DNA from: Deltaproteobacteria bacterium
GTDB taxonomy: Bacteria; Desulfobacterota; GWC2-55-46
Assembly (NCBI GenBank): GCA_016218095.1
Contig: JACREV010000088.1
Location: 1-25,803, forward strand
Reading direction: 5' to 3'
DNA length: 25,803 nt
Shown: positions 23,625 through 25,803 of the stretch, in pieces
Position numbering within the stretch: position 1 is the stretch's first letter
Layout: the number at the start of each line of letters is the position of its first letter
Translations under genes and position numbers: made by a program
The notes under the pieces: generated by a model
The model's input: only the letters and a program-made list of their open reading frames with translations
Told to the model about the DNA's origin: nothing
Databases searched by the model: none

Positions 23625-24554
23625 TTGGCCCGTAAAAAGATAACGGTAGTCGGCGCCGGACACGTAGGGGCGCATACGGCCCTCTGGGTGGCCATCAAGG
23701 AGCTCGGGGATGTTGTCCTCCTCGACATAATCGAGGGCGTGCCGCAGGGCAAGTCCCTCGACCTCATGGAGGCCGCGCCGATTGAGAAGTTCGACTCCTT
23801 CGTAAGGGGAACGAACGACTACGCCGACACCGCGGGCTCGGACGTCGTCATCATCACCGCCGGGATCCCGAGAAAGCCGGGGATGTCCCGGAGCGACCTC
23901 ATAAACACTAACGTAGGGATACTTAAGACCGTCGTCGAGGGGATAGTAAAGCACTCGCCGAACGCCCATCTCCTTATAGTCACGAACCCGCTCGACGTTA
24001 TGGTATTCGCCGCGTGGAAGTTCAGCGGACTCCCGAGCCACAAGATTATGGGCCTATCAGGCGCGCTCGACGGGAGCAGGATGCGCTCGTTCATCGCGAT
24101 GGAGCTCGGGGTCTCGATGCAGGACGTGCACGCGATGGTCATAGGCGGCCACGCCGACGAGATGGTCCCGCTCAAGAGCTACGCGACGGTCTCGGGGATA
24201 CCCGTCGGACAGTTGCTGCCTGCGGATAAGGTCGACGCCATCATGGCGCGCACCAAAAAGGCGGGCGGCGAGATAGTCGCGCTTTTGAAGACCGGTAGCG
24301 CCTACTCGGCGCCATCGGCCGCGGTCGCCGAGATGTGCGAGGCTATCATAAAGGACAAGAAGAGGGTCATACCCTCTGCCGTCTACTGCGACGGACAGTA
24401 CGGCGTAAAGGGCATGTTCATAGGCGTTCCGTCTGTCATCGGCGGCAACGGCGTGGAAAAGATAATCGAGATAAGGCTCGACGAGGGGGAAAAGGCCGCG
24501 TTCAACGCGTCGGTTGCGGCGGTCAAGGCCCTCATAGACGAGCTCAAGCTATAA
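23625..24554 (+). CDS. mdh: Malate dehydrogenase (NAD-dependent, LDH-like type)
   Basis: 309 residues. Interconverts malate and oxaloacetate with NAD in the TCA cycle. The N terminus KKITVVGAGHVG holds the NAD-binding glycine loop with Asp34 ending the second strand. Substrate and catalytic residues of the LDH-like MDH family are in place: Arg83 and Arg89 in IPRKPGMSR, Asn121 in VTNPLDVM, Asp149 and Arg152 in LDGSR, and His176 in GGHADEMVP. Arg83 (rather than Gln) marks malate rather than lactate specificity. The start is TTG at 23625 with GGGAGG 5 nt upstream; no ATG fits. The fumarase alpha subunit follows after 10 bp, so the genes form an operon. Confidence 0.95.
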   Translation: MARKKITVVGAGHVGAHTALWVAIKELGDVVLLDIIEGVPQGKSLDLMEAAPIEKFDSFVRGTNDYADTAGSDVVIITAGIPRKPGMSRSDLINTNVGILKTVVEGIVKHSPNAHLLIVTNPLDVMVFAAWKFSGLPSHKIMGLSGALDGSRMRSFIAMELGVSMQDVHAMVIGGHADEMVPLKSYATVSGIPVGQLLPADKVDAIMARTKKAGGEIVALLKTGSAYSAPSAAVAEMCEAIIKDKKRVIPSAVYCDGQYGVKGMFIGVPSVIGGNGVEKIIEIRLDEGEKAAFNASVAAVKALIDELKL

Positions 24555-24564
24555 GGGGTCTCCT

Positions 24565-25401
24565 TTGAGAAAGGTGTCCGCTGAAGAGATAACGAAGACG
24601 GTACGCGCGCTCTGCATAAGCGCGGCGTGCGACCTCGAGCCCGACGTCGTAGCGGCGGTCAAGGCCGCGGCAGGCAGGGAGGAATCCCCGCTCGGCAAAG
24701 AGGTCCTCGAACAGATAATCAACAACTTCGAGATAGCCGAAAGGGAGCGCCTCCCCATGTGCCAGGACACGGGGATCGCGGTCTTCTTCATAGAGGTCGG
24801 CAGAGAGGTCCAGCTGGGGTCGTCCCTCGAAGACGCGGTGAACGAAGGTGTGAGGCAGGGCTACAAGGACGGCTATCTTAGAAAGTCGGTCTGCCATCCT
24901 TTAAAGAGGACGAACACCGGGGACAACACACCGGCCATCATACACACGACGATCGTCGAAGGCGACAATGTAAAGATAAAGATAGCCCCCAAGGGCGCCG
25001 GCAGCGAGAACATGAGCAGGTTGAAGATGTTGAAACCCGCCGAAGGGGTCGAGGGGATCAAGAGTTTTGTAATAGAGACGGTATCTGTCGGCGGCGGGAA
25101 CCCGTGCCCCCCCATAGTCGTTGGAGTCGGGGTCGGCGGGTCTTTCGATAAGTCGGCCTTGCTCGCCAAGAAGGCCTTGCTCAGGCCGGTCGGCACGCCG
25201 AACCCGGATAATGACCTCAATACGCTCGAAAAGGAACTGCTCGACTCCATTAACGCGCTCGGCATCGGCCCGATGGGCTTTGGCGGGACGACGACGGCGC
25301 TGGCTGTGCATATAGAGATCTACCCGTGCCATATAGCGAGCCTCCCCGTGGCGGTGAATATCCAGTGCCATGCGGATAGGCATAAAGAGGCGGTAATTTA
25401 A
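24565..25401 (+). CDS. Class I fumarate hydratase, alpha subunit
   Basis: 278 residues. With the beta subunit it hydrates fumarate to malate using an oxygen-sensitive 4Fe-4S cluster. Family motifs: LPMCQDTGIAVFF (Cys66), KRTNTGDNTPAIIHT, GAGSENMSRLKML, GGGNPCPPIVVGVGVGG (Cys181), and PVAVNIQCHADRH (Cys268). Cys66, Cys181 and Cys268 are the likely cluster ligands by spacing. The start is TTG at 24565 with AAGGGG upstream, 10 bp after mdh. The paralogous L-tartrate dehydratase alpha (TtdA) is the alternative, but linkage to mdh strongly favours fumarase. The split into two subunits, unlike the single-chain E. coli FumA, is common in anaerobes, archaea and deltaproteobacteria. Confidence 0.93.
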   Translation: MRKVSAEEITKTVRALCISAACDLEPDVVAAVKAAAGREESPLGKEVLEQIINNFEIAERERLPMCQDTGIAVFFIEVGREVQLGSSLEDAVNEGVRQGYKDGYLRKSVCHPLKRTNTGDNTPAIIHTTIVEGDNVKIKIAPKGAGSENMSRLKMLKPAEGVEGIKSFVIETVSVGGGNPCPPIVVGVGVGGSFDKSALLAKKALLRPVGTPNPDNDLNTLEKELLDSINALGIGPMGFGGTTTALAVHIEIYPCHIASLPVAVNIQCHADRHKEAVI

Positions 25402-25429
25402 TAGTTACTCCAATAAAGGTGTTGAAGCG

Positions 25430-25803
25430 ATGTCTGAGCCAATTAAAATAGCCGCCCCTCTTACTGAAGATGTGATTGAAAAGCTCCGGGCAGGGGACAA
25501 GGTCCTTATTACCGGGGTCATCTACACGGCCAGGGACGCGGCGCACAAGAGGCTCATCGCGCTACTGGACGAGGGCAAGGCGCTGCCCTTTGACATCAAG
25601 GGGCAGTTTATCTACTATGTCGGGCCGACCCCGGCAAAGCCCGGCGCGGTCATCGGGTCAGCCGGGCCGACGACGAGCGGCAGGATGGACGCCTACACGC
25701 CGAGGCTCATAGAATTGGGGCTGAAGGGCATGATAGGCAAGGGGCAGAGGTCGAAGGAAGTGCTCGACGCCATAAGAAAGCACAAGGCAGTCTACATGGC
25801 GGC
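25430..25803 (+). CDS. Class I fumarate hydratase, beta subunit (runs off window)
   Basis: The first ~124 residues of the partner subunit, beginning MSEPIKIAAPLTEDVIEKLR. GDKVLITGVIYTARDAAHKR, QFIYYVGPTPAKPG, SAGPTTSGRMDAYTPRL and MIGKGQRSKEV are the conserved C-terminal-domain motifs of FumA-type enzymes; the TTSGRMD segment binds substrate carboxylates. The full length is usually ~180-190 residues, so about one third is missing. It lies 28 bp after the alpha subunit with AAAGGTG upstream of the ATG. Confidence 0.93.
   Translation, partial: MSEPIKIAAPLTEDVIEKLRAGDKVLITGVIYTARDAAHKRLIALLDEGKALPFDIKGQFIYYVGPTPAKPGAVIGSAGPTTSGRMDAYTPRLIELGLKGMIGKGQRSKEVLDAIRKHKAVYMA

Overview
The window is GC-rich DNA from a Gram-negative bacterium. 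It carries a GyrB with the long insertion typical of proteobacterial-type GyrB, an O-antigen-type surface polysaccharide cluster, lipoprotein and periplasmic cytochrome signals, an AddAB-like repair pair, and a lactate-dehydrogenase-type malate dehydrogenase next to a two-subunit class I (4Fe-4S) fumarase. Codon use favours AGG for Arg and ATA for Ile. A deltaproteobacterium-like lineage or a related candidate phylum fits, but the sequence alone does not fix the phylum. Four of the seventeen protein genes start with TTG. No phage genes, CRISPR array or full-length insertion sequence was seen. Layout: (1) Positions 1-9515, minus strand: eight tightly packed genes, most overlapping by 4 or 8 bp. 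In transcription order they are an NTase-like/thymidylate-kinase-like fusion, an aminoglycoside-phosphotransferase-like kinase, an O-antigen ligase/polymerase, a methyltransferase, a Wzx-type flippase, an exported GH20-type glycosidase, a GT4 glycosyltransferase with an apparent one-base frameshift, and a second GT4 gene cut by the window edge. Together they look like a module that assembles, flips, polymerises or ligates, and trims a surface glycan. (2) Positions 9546-12931, minus strand: a NYN-domain RNase-like protein fused to a cold-shock-like domain, then gyrB upstream of it. (3) Positions 12932-13667: gyrB leader, tRNA-His with its own promoter, and a repeat-rich divergent spacer. (4) Positions 13668-19641, plus strand: a two-gene AddB/AddA-like helicase-nuclease for double-strand-break repair. 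(5) Positions 19929-22015, plus strand: a Cys-rich lipoprotein of unknown function ending in a strong terminator, then a small periplasmic cytochrome c ending in a 19-bp bidirectional terminator. (6) Positions 22171-23070, minus strand: a small secreted Trp/Arg-rich protein, then tRNA-Arg and tRNA-Pro separated by a GC-rich palindromic repeat bounded by a duplicated tRNA-Pro 3' end. (7) Positions 23245-25803, plus strand: a TTGACA promoter with a near-perfect palindromic operator, a long structured leader, a 71-bp MITE-like hairpin with 4-bp flanking repeats, and then mdh and both fumarase subunits, which form a TCA-cycle operon interconverting fumarate, malate and oxaloacetate. The observations most worth following up are the MITE-like element and operator-bearing leader in front of mdh, the tRNA-Pro 3'-end duplication around a dispersed repeat, the paired kinase-like proteins in the polysaccharide operon, the NYN/cold-shock fusion, and the frameshifted glycosyltransferase.
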